DNA of 61,087 bases, from contig CAZPKK010000002.1 of the NCBI GenBank assembly GCA_964587175.1, positions 1-61,087 of the forward strand, in the 5' to 3' direction. The notes below the pieces were generated by a model, which saw nothing but the letters and a program-made list of their open reading frames with translations, was not told where the DNA came from and did no database searches. This document shows, piece by piece, positions 1-8,826 of the stretch. The position numbers and the translations under genes were made by a program. Source of the stretch: CALXVA01 sp964587175 (GTDB lineage: Bacteria; Bacillota; Clostridia; TANB77; CAG-508). Each line of letters opens with the position of its first letter. Position 1 is the stretch's first letter.

Positions 1-615
1 AACAAACTATATGCTTAAAAAATAAAAACGGCTTAAAATCGATTCTCGTGCGTCGGTTTTTTAGCCGTTTTTCAGTATTTTAAATATTGCCTAAAATTAG
101 ACATTTTTTTAAGATTCCTATTATAATTATTAGATTTTATAAATTGAATATTAATATCAAATCATATAACTTGTTTAATAAATTATAAAAACGTCTTAAA
201 ATTGATTTTGATACGTTTAAAATAAATAAAATCTATGATTACAATTCTTTGTAAATAAATTTATTTCATAATAAATTTTATATTAAGTTATTAATCTCTA
301 AATTCATATAAATAATTATAAGATTTTATAATTATTTTATTTACAAACATAATTAACAAATGTTCGTTTTAAAAATTATATATAGTGAAATTCAATTTCA
401 TAAAATTTATAAAATTAATTATTTTAGTTTAGATTTTATTTTTTTGTTTACAATTTATATTTTTATTTCTTCATAAAAATTTTTAGTTATAATAATAATA
501 AGTTCAAATAAAAATTTAATAATATTTATTCTTATATAAATTATATACATTTTTAAAAGGTATCTATTCCCCTACTCCCTTATATTTTGAAATTCAAAAG
601 TAACTTGTAATTAGC
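1..615. other. AT-rich non-coding stretch
   Basis: No convincing gene is visible; the stretch is extremely AT-rich with stops in all frames. It holds a degenerate direct repeat: a 21-base motif at 24-44 recurs at 187-207 with two substitutions. The first copy's arm AAAAACGGCT (24-33) also pairs with AGCCGTTTTT (63-72), giving a terminator-like inverted repeat with a long loop. This may be decayed mobile-element DNA, since the next item downstream is a gene remnant. Confidence 0.5.
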
Positions 616-903
616 CTACTTTTTTTTATTTTTCCAATTCTTTTTTATCTCTTTTTTCATTCGAGCATATTCATTCAATGCAGTTAATATTTCTCTATCA
701 AATTGTTTTCTCTTTGGATTGTCTGTTGGATTGGTTCCAATTAAATATCTAGCAACAGATAAGTTCATATATTTTATAGTATGATTTTTTTCTTTTTCGC
801 TTTCTGTAAGCTTTTTTTTAGTTTTATCTATATCTTGCTCTGTGCTAACTACAAAGAAAGTAGTTTGTGTTAATCTATTTATATTTCCACAATTACATAG
901 TTT
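616..903 (-). pseudogene. C-terminal remnant of an unrecognised gene
   Basis: On the minus strand one frame stays open for about 95 codons and ends at TAG (616-618), but an in-frame stop closes it upstream and no plausible start or ribosome site precedes the first codons. The product begins with a Cys-Asn-Cys-Gly segment, continues with a beta-strand-like TQTTFFVVSTEQD and ends in a very Lys-rich helix. The shape suggests the tail of a larger protein cut off at its 5' side. I do not recognise the family. It lies beyond the terminator of the neighbouring kinase operon, so it is probably not expressed with it. Confidence 0.35.
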
Positions 904-905
904 TT

Positions 906-927
906 AAAAGCATTTTTCGGAATGCTT
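906..927 (-). terminator. Rho-independent terminator of the MacAB/two-component operon
   Basis: Read on the minus strand, AAGCATT and AATGCTT form a 7-bp stem around CCGAAA, followed by a T-rich tract. It sits about 50 bases past the tiny ORF that follows the histidine kinase, so it probably ends that operon. Confidence 0.6.
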
Positions 928-979
928 ATTTGTCATACAATAAAAAACTATCTTTTACCAATTATACTTTTTATAAATA

Positions 980-1066
980 TTATTTTATAACTCCAAATGC
1001 AGGCACATTAATAGTAATTGCTTCAAAATCTCCTTCAGCAGAGTAAGTAGTTTTTCTTATTATCAT
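980..1066 (-). CDS. Tiny ORF overlapping the histidine kinase stop (28 aa)
   Basis: ATG (1064-1066) overlaps the kinase stop as ATGA, the classic arrangement for translational coupling. The 28-residue product starts MIIRKTTYSAEGDF and ends in VPAFGVIK before TAA. It has no signal peptide or membrane segment. The overlap and the terminator just downstream argue that it is transcribed with the operon, but the peptide is too short to assign a role and could be chance. No homolog is recognised. Confidence 0.3.
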   Translation of the reverse strand: MIIRKTTYSAEGDFEAITINVPAFGVIK

Positions 1067-2367
1067 AGTTTTATTAAAATAATTGTTCCTTTCGGAGAAT
1101 TATGCATAGCTTTAATACTACCTCTATGTTTTGTTACTATTATATGGGCAATTGACAAACCAAGTCCTGTCCCTCCTGTTTCCCTAGAGCGTGCTTTATC
1201 TTCCCTGTAAAATCTATCAAACACTCTTGTTAATCCATCATCACTTATACCAATACCTGTATCTTTTACTTCGATATTACATTTTCCATCTTTTAGATAT
1301 GTTTTAATTGTAATTTCATCATTTTCGGATGTGTATTTTATTGCATTATCTAAGAGTATAATCAAAAGCTCTGTTATCTTATTCTTATCTACATTTATTT
1401 CTTTTTGATATTGTAAATCCAAAGATATAGTTTTATTTTCTAATTTTGCAAAATCATCATATGGCACAACTACTTCTTTGATTAAATTATCTATATTTAT
1501 ATTTTCTTTATTTAGTTTATATTCATTTGTATCTGTTCTTGCCAGAGAAAGAAGTTCTTTAATCATTTTAGACAATCTTTTGGTTTCTTTTAGAGTTAAA
1601 TTAATGTCTTCGGACTTGTCTATAATCTTGCTATCTGGCTCTTGTAATAAAAGTTCTTGTTTTGCTTGAATGATTGTAAGAGGAGTTCTTAGCTCATGTG
1701 AAGCATTTTCAACAAATTCCGTTTGTTTTTGATATGCTTTATATATTGGTTTCATCATTCTTTTTGATAGAATGTAGCTTGCTAAAATTGATAATATAAT
1801 TAAAATTATAGTTCCTATAATTAACATGTGTAGCAAATTATTAAGAGTCTGTGTTTCCCCATCAACATTAGCTAAAAATTGTACATATATAGTGTTTCCA
1901 TCTTCATCTACTGTCTTAAAATTGATTCCTCTATAAGTATATTCATTATTAATTTGCATAGTATATATTTGCATCAAATTATTTGCATCAAACTCTATAC
2001 TATTTCCATATTCTTCATAAATTCTACCCATACTATCTGAATTGATAATCTCTCCTGTTTCGTCTCTTATAATCCAGATAAGAGTAGGATCAAGAATCAT
2101 GTTCATTGGTTCATCTACAGGAGCATTTAAATCTACATTATCTGTTTCAAAATCATTATTATCTCTAAAATTATTACTTTGGCGTTCTTGAGTTTGAGAA
2201 TATCTACTTTGCTCTTCTATAAGATCATTATCAGTTTCTTTATATAATGAACTAGATATCTGATTATATATTATAAAATCAAATATTAGAAATAGAATGG
2301 TAAAAACAATAAAATTTATTAACATATTTTTTAATAGATTTTTTCTCATTTTTATTTGTTCATTCAT
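1063..2367 (-). CDS. Membrane sensor histidine kinase (434 aa)
   Basis: This is a two-component sensor that autophosphorylates on His and passes phosphate to the response regulator encoded just upstream. Membrane segments lie near residues 11-34 and 178-200, with a roughly 140-residue extracellular sensor between them. The HisKA motif NASHELRTPL places the phospho-acceptor at about His224. The ATPase domain shows the N box (LLDNAIKYT, ~338), G1 box (DTGIGIS, ~369), F box (FDRFYR) and G2 box (TGGTGLGLS, ~398). The start follows AGAAAGGAA by nine bases, immediately after the regulator's stop. The genes before it encode a MacAB-like exporter, so the likely role is sensing envelope stress or an antimicrobial and controlling that exporter; this is inferred from context. 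Confidence 0.9.
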   Translation of the reverse strand: MNEQIKMRKNLLKNMLINFIVFTILFLIFDFIIYNQISSSLYKETDNDLIEEQSRYSQTQERQSNNFRDNNDFETDNVDLNAPVDEPMNMILDPTLIWIIRDETGEIINSDSMGRIYEEYGNSIEFDANNLMQIYTMQINNEYTYRGINFKTVDEDGNTIYVQFLANVDGETQTLNNLLHMLIIGTIILIILSILASYILSKRMMKPIYKAYQKQTEFVENASHELRTPLTIIQAKQELLLQEPDSKIIDKSEDINLTLKETKRLSKMIKELLSLARTDTNEYKLNKENINIDNLIKEVVVPYDDFAKLENKTISLDLQYQKEINVDKNKITELLIILLDNAIKYTSENDEITIKTYLKDGKCNIEVKDTGIGISDDGLTRVFDRFYREDKARSRETGGTGLGLSIAHIIVTKHRGSIKAMHNSPKGTIILIKL

Positions 2368-2383
2368 TAATAAAAATTCCTTT

Positions 2384-3052
2384 CTAATCAGATAGTATAT
2401 AGCCCACTCCTCTAATAGTTTTTATATATTTATCATAGTCATATTTTTTTAGCACTTTTCTTAGCCCACTTGCATATACTTCAACAACATTAGTTGTTGT
2501 GTCTGAGTCAAATCCCCAAATTCTTTCAAAAATCTGCTCTTTAGTTATAATAGTGTTTTTAGAATTTAGTAAATATTCTAATATGTCGAATTGTTTTCCT
2601 TGAAGTAATATTTCTTCATTATTTATAAATACTTTTCTGCTCTTTGGATTTAATTTCATATCCTTAAATTCAATTATATCCTCAGCATATTTTCCCTTTG
2701 TTCTTCTTATTATCGCTGTAAGTCTTGCTATTAATTCTTCTCTTTCAAAGGGCTTTACTAAATAGTCATCAGCACCATAATTAAATCCCTTTAACTTATC
2801 CTCTATTCCGTCTTTAGCTGTAAGAATTAAAACAGGCGTATATATTTTAGCTTCACGTAGCTTTTTTAATACTTCATATCCGCTCATCTCAGGAAGCATT
2901 AAATCTAAAATAATAATATCATATATGCCTTCTTTTGCCATCATATATCCAGAGTATCCATCAAATTCCTGCTCCACATCATATAGTTTCCAAATACATT
3001 GTTTAATTGTATCAGATAAAATTTTATCATCTTCTATTATTAAAACTTTCAT
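2384..3052 (-). CDS. OmpR/PhoB-family response regulator (222 aa)
   Basis: This is the cognate DNA-binding regulator of the adjacent kinase. The receiver domain has the acidic pocket (EDD, residues 7-9), the phospho-acceptor Asp50 in IIILDLMLPEMSG, Thr78 and Lys100 (YLVKPF). The C-terminal winged helix (about 130-220) carries the family's TNVVEVYASGLRKVL recognition helix and the terminal IRGVGYIL. Length is typical. Kinase and regulator are 16 bases apart on the same strand, downstream of the exporter genes, so the system probably autoregulates the whole operon. Confidence 0.93.
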   Translation of the reverse strand: MKVLIIEDDKILSDTIKQCIWKLYDVEQEFDGYSGYMMAKEGIYDIIILDLMLPEMSGYEVLKKLREAKIYTPVLILTAKDGIEDKLKGFNYGADDYLVKPFEREELIARLTAIIRRTKGKYAEDIIEFKDMKLNPKSRKVFINNEEILLQGKQFDILEYLLNSKNTIITKEQIFERIWGFDSDTTTNVVEVYASGLRKVLKKYDYDKYIKTIRGVGYILSD

Positions 3053-3074
3053 TCAAAACTCCTTTTGATAAATA

Positions 3075-3722
3075 TTATATCACAATACTACAAGTTCCCG
3101 TCATTCCTAAGCTTATTTCACCATCATTAGTAAATTCAACAGTTACAGTAAATTTTCCATTTGTAGCTGTACTACTTATCTTAGTAACATATCCCGTATA
3201 TTCTTTATTTTCTAATGCACTAACTTTTATAGTAGCCTCATCCCCTATGCTAATTTGATCTACTTGAGTTTCATCTACTGTAATAGACATAGATAGTTGA
3301 TTTGTTGATTCTATTTGAATATAGTGACTATTATTACACTCTTCTCCTGAGTTAGGCAAGTTTATAGAAGTTATAACACAATTATATGGTGCTTGTAAAT
3401 ACTCTCCGTTACTATATTCTAATATATATTCGCCTTCTTCTACATAATCATTCTCTGATACTAAAACTTCTTCTAAATAATATGTTGCATGAACTTCCAC
3501 GTTTTCAGTTAATGCAGATAATATTTCACCAGTTGTACTAATAGTCGTACTATTAGTAGTACTACTATCGTTAGAAGAAATGGTATCTTCACTTCTGGTT
3601 TCATCACTAATATTTATAGAAGTATATGTACTATTTTTTGAAAAAGTATATACTAATATAGTTAAAATTATTATTAAAATAATTATAATTATTATTTTTA
3701 TATCTATTTTTTTCTTTGCCAC
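3075..3722 (-). CDS. Short membrane-fusion-like protein, paralog of the operon's adaptor (215 aa)
   Basis: One N-terminal membrane anchor (about residues 7-29) is followed by a Ser/Thr-rich linker and a beta-rich domain. That domain resembles the middle of the MacA/HlyD-like adaptor at 6550-7579: both share an EYSNG/EYTDG-type lipoyl edge, a YNCVI/YDCVI segment, the VDETQVDQISIG barrel region and an ending like LGMTGTCSIVI versus IGMSASCEVIL. It stops where the adaptor continues into its membrane-proximal domain, so it looks like a duplicated, shortened adaptor. No coiled-coil hairpin is visible, as expected for Gram-positive forms. Its partner is presumably the permease encoded upstream. Confidence 0.65.
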   Translation of the reverse strand: MAKKKIDIKIIIIIILIIILTILVYTFSKNSTYTSINISDETRSEDTISSNDSSTTNSTTISTTGEILSALTENVEVHATYYLEEVLVSENDYVEEGEYILEYSNGEYLQAPYNCVITSINLPNSGEECNNSHYIQIESTNQLSMSITVDETQVDQISIGDEATIKVSALENKEYTGYVTKISSTATNGKFTVTVEFTNDGEISLGMTGTCSIVI

Positions 3723-3738
3723 GTTTTTATCCTTTCTA

Positions 3739-4656
3739 CTAAATATTTACAAAAATTCTATAATATCTTACATTTCCATTTTCTGCAGTAACTGAAATCA
3801 ATATCTTATTTGTTCCTTCACTTAAATCATTATTTCCATAAACACATATTTTAGCATCATCATCTTCTGCTTCTGCTGTTATTTCTAAACTATCTACTGC
3901 TTCTTCTAGGGTTATAAAATAAGTCAAATTCTCTTTAGAAAAGTCAGTAGTAAACTCATAGTCTTCTATACTCAAACTCTCTAAATAGTTATTGCTAGAG
4001 CCATTATATGTTGCCTCTTCTACATCTTCTTGCATATCAGTAATTTGTGAAGAACCAGCATAGTTTTGATTATTTGCTGTTATATTGTTTGAACTAAAAC
4101 TTTGAGTATTTTCATTCACTTTTATATAAGAATTTTCTATATCTTTTGATATATCTTCTTCTAAATTCATTTCTAGTTCAGTTGCTTCGACTTTTACTTC
4201 TTCCTCTTCTATAATTTCAGTTTCTACAATTAAAAAAGATATTTCTTCTTCTAATTTTTCTTCTTCATTGTTAGTATTATAAACTACAGCATTTATTACT
4301 ATAATATCTCCTATACAAGCTTCTTCTGGTATTGTATAATATAAAACAATACTACCAGTATTTTCCTCTTTGCTAGAAAAGATTATTAACTCATTATTCT
4401 CTATTTCAGATGTTATCTCTTCTTCTGTGTATGCTTCCTCTATGTTTGAATTAGTATAATCAGATGAGATTACAATTTTAAATTCATCATAATCAATTTT
4501 AGTAAAATCAATTGTGATTTCTGCTATTTCTCCTTTTTCTACTTCTGTTTTATTTGCAGAAATAAATTTCTCTTCATCAATAGCATAGACCATTCCTTGA
4601 ATATTGCATATTACAAATACTAAAAGTATTCCTAATATAAATATCTTTTTCCTCAT
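3739..4656 (-). CDS. Secreted protein with C-terminal cadherin-like beta-sandwich (305 aa)
   Basis: A signal peptide (residues 1-25, ending VYA) precedes an N-terminal domain reminiscent of cohesin-like beta-sandwiches (ANKTEVEKGEIAEITIDF). A long Glu-rich linker follows, then a C-terminal cadherin-like domain of about 85 residues (YLESLSIEDYEFTTDFSKEN through NGNVRYYRIFVNI). The LxSLxI...F...xxxY pattern and the terminal RxYxIxV strand are typical of that domain family. It lies between permease and short adaptor genes in the exporter operon, which is unusual for MacAB systems; it may act on the outer surface as a sensor, scaffold or cargo. No enzymatic motif is visible. Confidence 0.7.
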   Translation of the reverse strand: MRKKIFILGILLVFVICNIQGMVYAIDEEKFISANKTEVEKGEIAEITIDFTKIDYDEFKIVISSDYTNSNIEEAYTEEEITSEIENNELIIFSSKEENTGSIVLYYTIPEEACIGDIIVINAVVYNTNNEEEKLEEEISFLIVETEIIEEEEVKVEATELEMNLEEDISKDIENSYIKVNENTQSFSSNNITANNQNYAGSSQITDMQEDVEEATYNGSSNNYLESLSIEDYEFTTDFSKENLTYFITLEEAVDSLEITAEAEDDDAKICVYGNNDLSEGTNKILISVTAENGNVRYYRIFVNI

Positions 4657-4677
4657 AATTCTAATCCTCCTTATAAT

Positions 4678-5847
4678 TTATTCTGTTCTTAAAGCTTCAA
4701 TAGGATTTAATTTAGCTGCTCTATAAGCTGGGAATATTCCGAAAATCAGACCAATTAAGGCACTAGAACTAAATGCTAATATTGTAATCTGAGCATTTGC
4801 CTCAAAACTATATCCAAAATTTTCAGATATATTTCCAATAACTAAGCCTATTACAACACCAATTATCCCTCCTAAAATACTTAAAACTAAAGCTTCTATC
4901 AAAAACTGGACAAGAATATCTTTTTTCTTTGCACCTAAGGCTTTTCGAATTCCTATTTCCTTTGTTCTTTCTGTTACAGAAACAAGCATAACATTCATTA
5001 CACCAATTCCTCCGACAATTAGCGAAATACTAGCAATTCCACCTAATAATAATGATAATGTATTATTTACACTCTCCATAGTATCTAGCATTGAGTCTTG
5101 AGAAGATACTGTAAAATAATCACTTGAGATTCCGATAGTCTGTTCAAAGTAATTTTCTATTCTTGTAATAGTCTCATCAATATAAGTCTCATCCTCCACT
5201 TTTATATATAAACTATTTATAGAAGTATCAACACCTAAGTATGCAGCAGTTGTTAATGGAATAATAACCATATTATCTATATCAGTTCCCATAGAGCTAC
5301 CTTTTGTAGTAAGAACACCTATTACTGTGTACTTATCATCATCTATTCTAATTGTTTCTCCAACTGGATCTGCTAAACTGAATAGAGTTGTTGCTAGTTC
5401 ACTTCCAATAATACATACTTTACTCTTATTTTCTAAATCAATAGTAGAAATAAGTCTTCCTGCACTAATAGTAAGGTTAGTGACACTCATATAATCATTA
5501 GTTGTAGCAATAATACTAGATTTTGATGATGTAGTTGAGTCCCTTCTTATAGTTGCACTAACACTTTTATATGGTGCTACTTCTTCTACATTAGCAATTT
5601 CCTTTAACTCATCTATTTGGCTATATTCTAAAGAAGTATCTGAAGATGAAATCGTTGCAGTAAGTATATCTGTTCCTAGAGATGACACTTCAGCAGTAAC
5701 ACTACTAGTAGCTCCATTCCCTATTCCAACTAGGATTATTACAGAAGCAATTCCTATAATAAGCCCTAATATTGTTAAAGTTGACCTTAGCTTATTACTA
5801 ATAATATTATTTATAGATGCTTTCAAAATGTTGAAAAATTTTGTCAT
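4678..5847 (-). CDS. MacB-type ABC transporter permease (389 aa)
   Basis: The protein has the MacB/FtsX layout: one membrane helix near residues 18-40, a large extracellular MacB_PCD-like domain, then three helices near 265-290, 315-340 and 355-378. The cytoplasmic coupling segment TERTKEIGIRKALGAKKKDI and the terminal FPAYRAAKLNPIEALR are hallmarks of this family. It should dimerise and couple ATP hydrolysis by the neighbouring ATPase to export of a peptide or envelope-active compound via the adaptor. It begins just after the true (frameshifted) end of the ATPase gene. Confidence 0.92.
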   Translation of the reverse strand: MTKFFNILKASINNIISNKLRSTLTILGLIIGIASVIILVGIGNGATSSVTAEVSSLGTDILTATISSSDTSLEYSQIDELKEIANVEEVAPYKSVSATIRRDSTTSSKSSIIATTNDYMSVTNLTISAGRLISTIDLENKSKVCIIGSELATTLFSLADPVGETIRIDDDKYTVIGVLTTKGSSMGTDIDNMVIIPLTTAAYLGVDTSINSLYIKVEDETYIDETITRIENYFEQTIGISSDYFTVSSQDSMLDTMESVNNTLSLLLGGIASISLIVGGIGVMNVMLVSVTERTKEIGIRKALGAKKKDILVQFLIEALVLSILGGIIGVVIGLVIGNISENFGYSFEANAQITILAFSSSALIGLIFGIFPAYRAAKLNPIEALRTE

Positions 5848-5864
5848 TAACTAATTTTCCTCCC

Positions 5865-6534
5865 TTACTTTTCTTCATTTATTTTCCCATCATGTATTCT
5901 TACAATTCGCTTCGCTCTTTTCGCTACATTCATATCATGTGTAATTAATATAATTGTTTGTCCTTGTTTATTTAGTTCTTCCAAAATATTAATTATTTCC
6001 ACACTAGTTTTCGAGTCTAAAGCTCCGAGTTGGCTCATCAGCAAGAATTATTTCAGGATTACCTGCAATAGCTCTAGCAATTGCTACTCTTTGCTGTTGT
6101 CCACCGGATAATTGTGAAGGAAGATGATTTTCTCTTCCAGACAATCCAACTTTTTTTAAAAAGTCACTAGCAATTTGCTTAGACTCAATATTACTCATTC
6201 CTCTATACATTAAAGGTAATTGTACATTTTGAATGGAAGTCATTTTAGGCAACAAATTAAAATTCTGGAATATAAACCCTATTCTTTTATTTCTCATTTC
6301 TGCTAATTCATTATCAGAACTACTGCTAATCTGAGTATTGTTTAATATATATTCTCCACTATCAGGTATATCTAATAGACCTAAAATATTCATTAAAGTA
6401 GATTTTCCTGAACCAGAAGGCCCAATTATAGAAACAAACTCTCCTTCTTTCACTTCAAAATTTATATCATTTAAAGCCTTAATTTTTATATCTCCAATAA
6501 CAAATTCCTTTTGGATATCTTTTAACTTAATCAA
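5865..6534 (-). CDS. MacB/LolD-type ABC ATPase, requires a +1 frameshift at CGG (222 aa)
   Basis: This is the nucleotide-binding subunit of the MacAB-like exporter. Walker A GPSGSGKST lies at residues 38-46, the Q-loop at Q90, the signature LSGGQQQRV at about 142-150 and Walker B IILADEPT at 162-169. In the zero frame the codon after Thr169 is CGG (6025-6027) and translation would stop seven codons later. Skipping its C gives GGA and the conserved G-A-L-D-S D-loop, then ILITHD (H-loop) and a normal C-terminus ending at TAA 5865-5867. Total length is 3n+1. The encoded Gly at this position is near-invariant in the family. The rest of the gene is undamaged, which argues against a decayed gene. 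Confidence 0.9.
6025..6027 (-). promoter_or_regulatory. Putative +1 frameshift site (CCA ACT CGG A) in the ABC ATPase gene
   Basis: In-frame CGG follows ACT and precedes A. Reading ACT, then skipping C, then GGA continues the conserved ATPase sequence. It shares NNY-CGG-A with four other sites in this window. Confidence 0.7.
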
Positions 6535-6549
6535 TTTTTCCTCCTTATT

Positions 6550-7579
6550 TTAATTATTCATATCTGGTGGGCTTCCAGCAGTATCTCTACTCATTCCTCC
6601 GCCGTTTCCCTGTCCTCCGGCCATTTGAATCCATTCCGTCTCCGATGTTATCTCCTTGCATTTCCATTCCGCCACCCATCATATCGCCTTGCATTGAATC
6701 ATCGCTACTGCTACTAGAGCTATTACTAATTGTAGTAGTTTCAATCAATTGAATAGTTTCTCCACCATTTAATCCAGAAGTAATCTCAACATATGTATCA
6801 TCTGATATTCCAGTTTCAACTTCCACATTTTCTGTTTCACCATTTTCATTTACTACAATAACATATCTTGAATCATCAGTAATTTGTACTGCTGCAATAG
6901 GTACAGCAATAACATCTTCTGCTTCTTCTAATATTACTTCACAAGACGCAGACATACCAATTTTTATATTTCCATCATTTTCAAATGTTACAATAGCTGA
7001 AAAAGTTGTTCCACTTGATGAATATGTTCCTACAGCATCTATTTTACTTATCTCTCCAGTATATGTCATAGTTTCATCGGCTGTTAGAGTAATCTCTACC
7101 TCTTGACCAACTTCTACACTACTTATTTCTGTTTCACTAATACTTAGAGTCATATTTAATTCTTCCATTGTTTGTACTTCTACATAATTACTTGATGTAC
7201 AAATACTTTCTGTTTCAGGTACATTAAAACTATTTATTACACAATCATATTCTGCTGTAAGATATGTTCCATCTGTGTATTCTAAAATGTTTTCTCCTTC
7301 ATATACAATATCATCTTCTTCTACACACATAGTTTCAAAATATTTAGAAGTATCTAACTCTAGCTTCTCAGTAGAAGCTGAAGATATTTGTCCAGAACTA
7401 GTTAGAGTCTTTTTAATAGTTTGTGTTTCCACAGTTATTTCTGAAATATTTGTAACTGTAGTTTCCTGATTACTAGCCTTACTTATTCCATATTCCATTC
7501 CTATAAGAAACATTACTATTAAAATAACTATCAAAATTACTGTGAATATTATTTTCTTTCTAATAGATTTCTTTTTCAT
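6550..7579 (-). CDS. MacA/HlyD-like periplasmic-adaptor-type protein, C-terminus via +1 frameshift (342 aa)
   Basis: This is the extracytoplasmic adaptor of the exporter. I chose the ATG at 7577-7579, preceded by AGGAGG, over a TTG ten codons upstream. A membrane anchor lies near residues 10-33, followed by lipoyl-like and beta-barrel segments (SETEISSVEVGQEVEIT) and a membrane-proximal domain (VPIAAVQITDDSRYVIVV). The C-terminal tail is Met/Gly/Asp-rich. At codon 321 an in-frame CGG (6617-6619) leads to a basic tail and a stop after ten codons. Skipping the C continues the Gly-rich theme (G-G-G-Q-G-N-G-G-G-M) and ends ...SPPDMNN at TAA 6550-6552, with the next gene's ribosome site right after. 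First gene of the operon. Confidence 0.85.
6617..6619 (-). promoter_or_regulatory. Putative +1 frameshift site (AAT GGC CGG A) in the adaptor gene
   Basis: In-frame CGG after GGC and before A. A +1 shift replaces a 10-residue Arg-rich end by a 22-residue continuation of the Gly/Met-rich tail that fills the gap up to the next gene. Confidence 0.6.
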
Positions 7580-7751
7580 AAAACCTCCTATTATATGTCC
7601 TAAATTCAAATTTCAGTCTAAATTATAGATACCTTTTCTTAAATAAAACTTAAAAAAGAAAATTTTTTTCAAACTTGCAATTATTATTTCATTGATATAT
7701 TATATTAATATATTTTGTGCAATTAAAATTTATTTTAGAAGGTGAAAATTT

Positions 7752-8735
7752 ATGATAAATTCAGATCAAAATCCAGAATTTTTAAATTCATTTTTAGATT
7801 ATTCTATTACTATTTTAAATAAATCTCCTAACTCAGTAAAAGAATATAATTATGACTTGAATATGTTTTTAAAATTCATGAAAATACATTTAAAACTAAC
7901 GAAAGAAACTGACTTTAATAATATATATATAAAAGACTTTTCATTAGATACTTTAAAGAAAATCACACTTGATGACATTCATGCTTTTTCATCATATTTA
8001 GCATTAACTAAAAAAGCAAAACCTAGCACAAGGGCAAGAAAAATATCTACAATACGTATTTTCTTTGCCTACCTATCTCAAAAAGTACAACTAATTGAAA
8101 ATAATCCTGCCCAAAATCTAGAAACTCCAAAACTTGATAAGCGCATGCCAAAGTATTTATCTCTTGATGAGAGTAAAAGACTTTTAAATGTAACCATGGA
8201 TGAGAATGATGAAAATAAAGAAAGAGATTTTGCTATCATTACCCTATTCCTTAATTGTGGATTACGTTTATCAGAACTAATTGGTATAAATATACAGGAT
8301 ATAGATTTTAGTGAATATAAAATGACTGTTATTGGTAAAGGGAATAAAGAAAGAACTATTTACTTAAATAAAGCTTGTATTAATGCTATACAAGACTATT
8401 TGTCAGTTCGCCCAAAAGAAGGCGTTAAAAACGATTCTAAAGCTTCTAATAAAGCATTATTTTTAAGTAAGAGGCGTGAACGTATTAGTAATAGAACTGT
8501 ACAATATATAGTTGAAAAAGAATTGAGAAAAGCTGGTTTAGATACATCAAAATATTCTACTCACAAGTTAAGGCATACTGCTGCCACATTAATGTACCAA
8601 TATGGCAATGTGGATATAAGAGCTTTGCAGGAACTACTTGGGCATGAAAGCATTGCTACTACTGAAATTTATACTCATGTTAGTAATGAGCAAGTTAGAA
8701 ATGCAGTTGAGTCTAATCCGTTGAATGAGAATTGA
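7752..8735 (+). CDS. XerC/D-like tyrosine recombinase (327 aa)
   Basis: This is a site-specific recombinase that cuts and rejoins DNA through a tyrosine. The N-terminal SAM-like core-binding domain (about 1-115) precedes the catalytic domain, which shows the first Arg in NCGLRLSELIG, the HKLRHTAAT box with its His and Arg, and GHESIATTEIYTH with the third His and the nucleophilic Tyr. AGAAGGTGA precedes the ATG at 7752. It is clearly distinct from the second recombinase at 52810-53691, which is the better XerD candidate. This one could be XerC or an element integrase; no attachment repeats or phage genes are seen nearby, and it sits beside dpaB. Confidence 0.88.
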   Translation: MINSDQNPEFLNSFLDYSITILNKSPNSVKEYNYDLNMFLKFMKIHLKLTKETDFNNIYIKDFSLDTLKKITLDDIHAFSSYLALTKKAKPSTRARKISTIRIFFAYLSQKVQLIENNPAQNLETPKLDKRMPKYLSLDESKRLLNVTMDENDENKERDFAIITLFLNCGLRLSELIGINIQDIDFSEYKMTVIGKGNKERTIYLNKACINAIQDYLSVRPKEGVKNDSKASNKALFLSKRRERISNRTVQYIVEKELRKAGLDTSKYSTHKLRHTAATLMYQYGNVDIRALQELLGHESIATTEIYTHVSNEQVRNAVESNPLNEN

Positions 8736-8756
8736 TTTTTTTAATAAAACATCAAT

Positions 8757-8825
8757 AAACAACACTTCACTTTACATAAAAGCATATTATATATAAATAT
8801 GTTTTTACGAAAGGAAGTGTTGTTT
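8757..8825 (+). promoter_or_regulatory. Inverted repeat enclosing the dpaB leader and ribosome site
   Basis: AAACAACACTTC (8757-8768) pairs perfectly with GAAGTGTTGTTT (8814-8825). The right arm includes part of the AAGGAAGTG ribosome site and ends two bases before the TTG start of dpaB, and is followed by T residues. It could be a terminator for the recombinase gene, a structure hiding the dpaB ribosome site, or both. Confidence 0.5.
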
Positions 8826-8826
8826 T

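Noticed and set aside
7752..8735. Integrated phage or ICE marked by the tyrosine recombinase
   Set aside because: No attachment repeats, phage or conjugation genes flank it; neighbours are housekeeping and sporulation genes.
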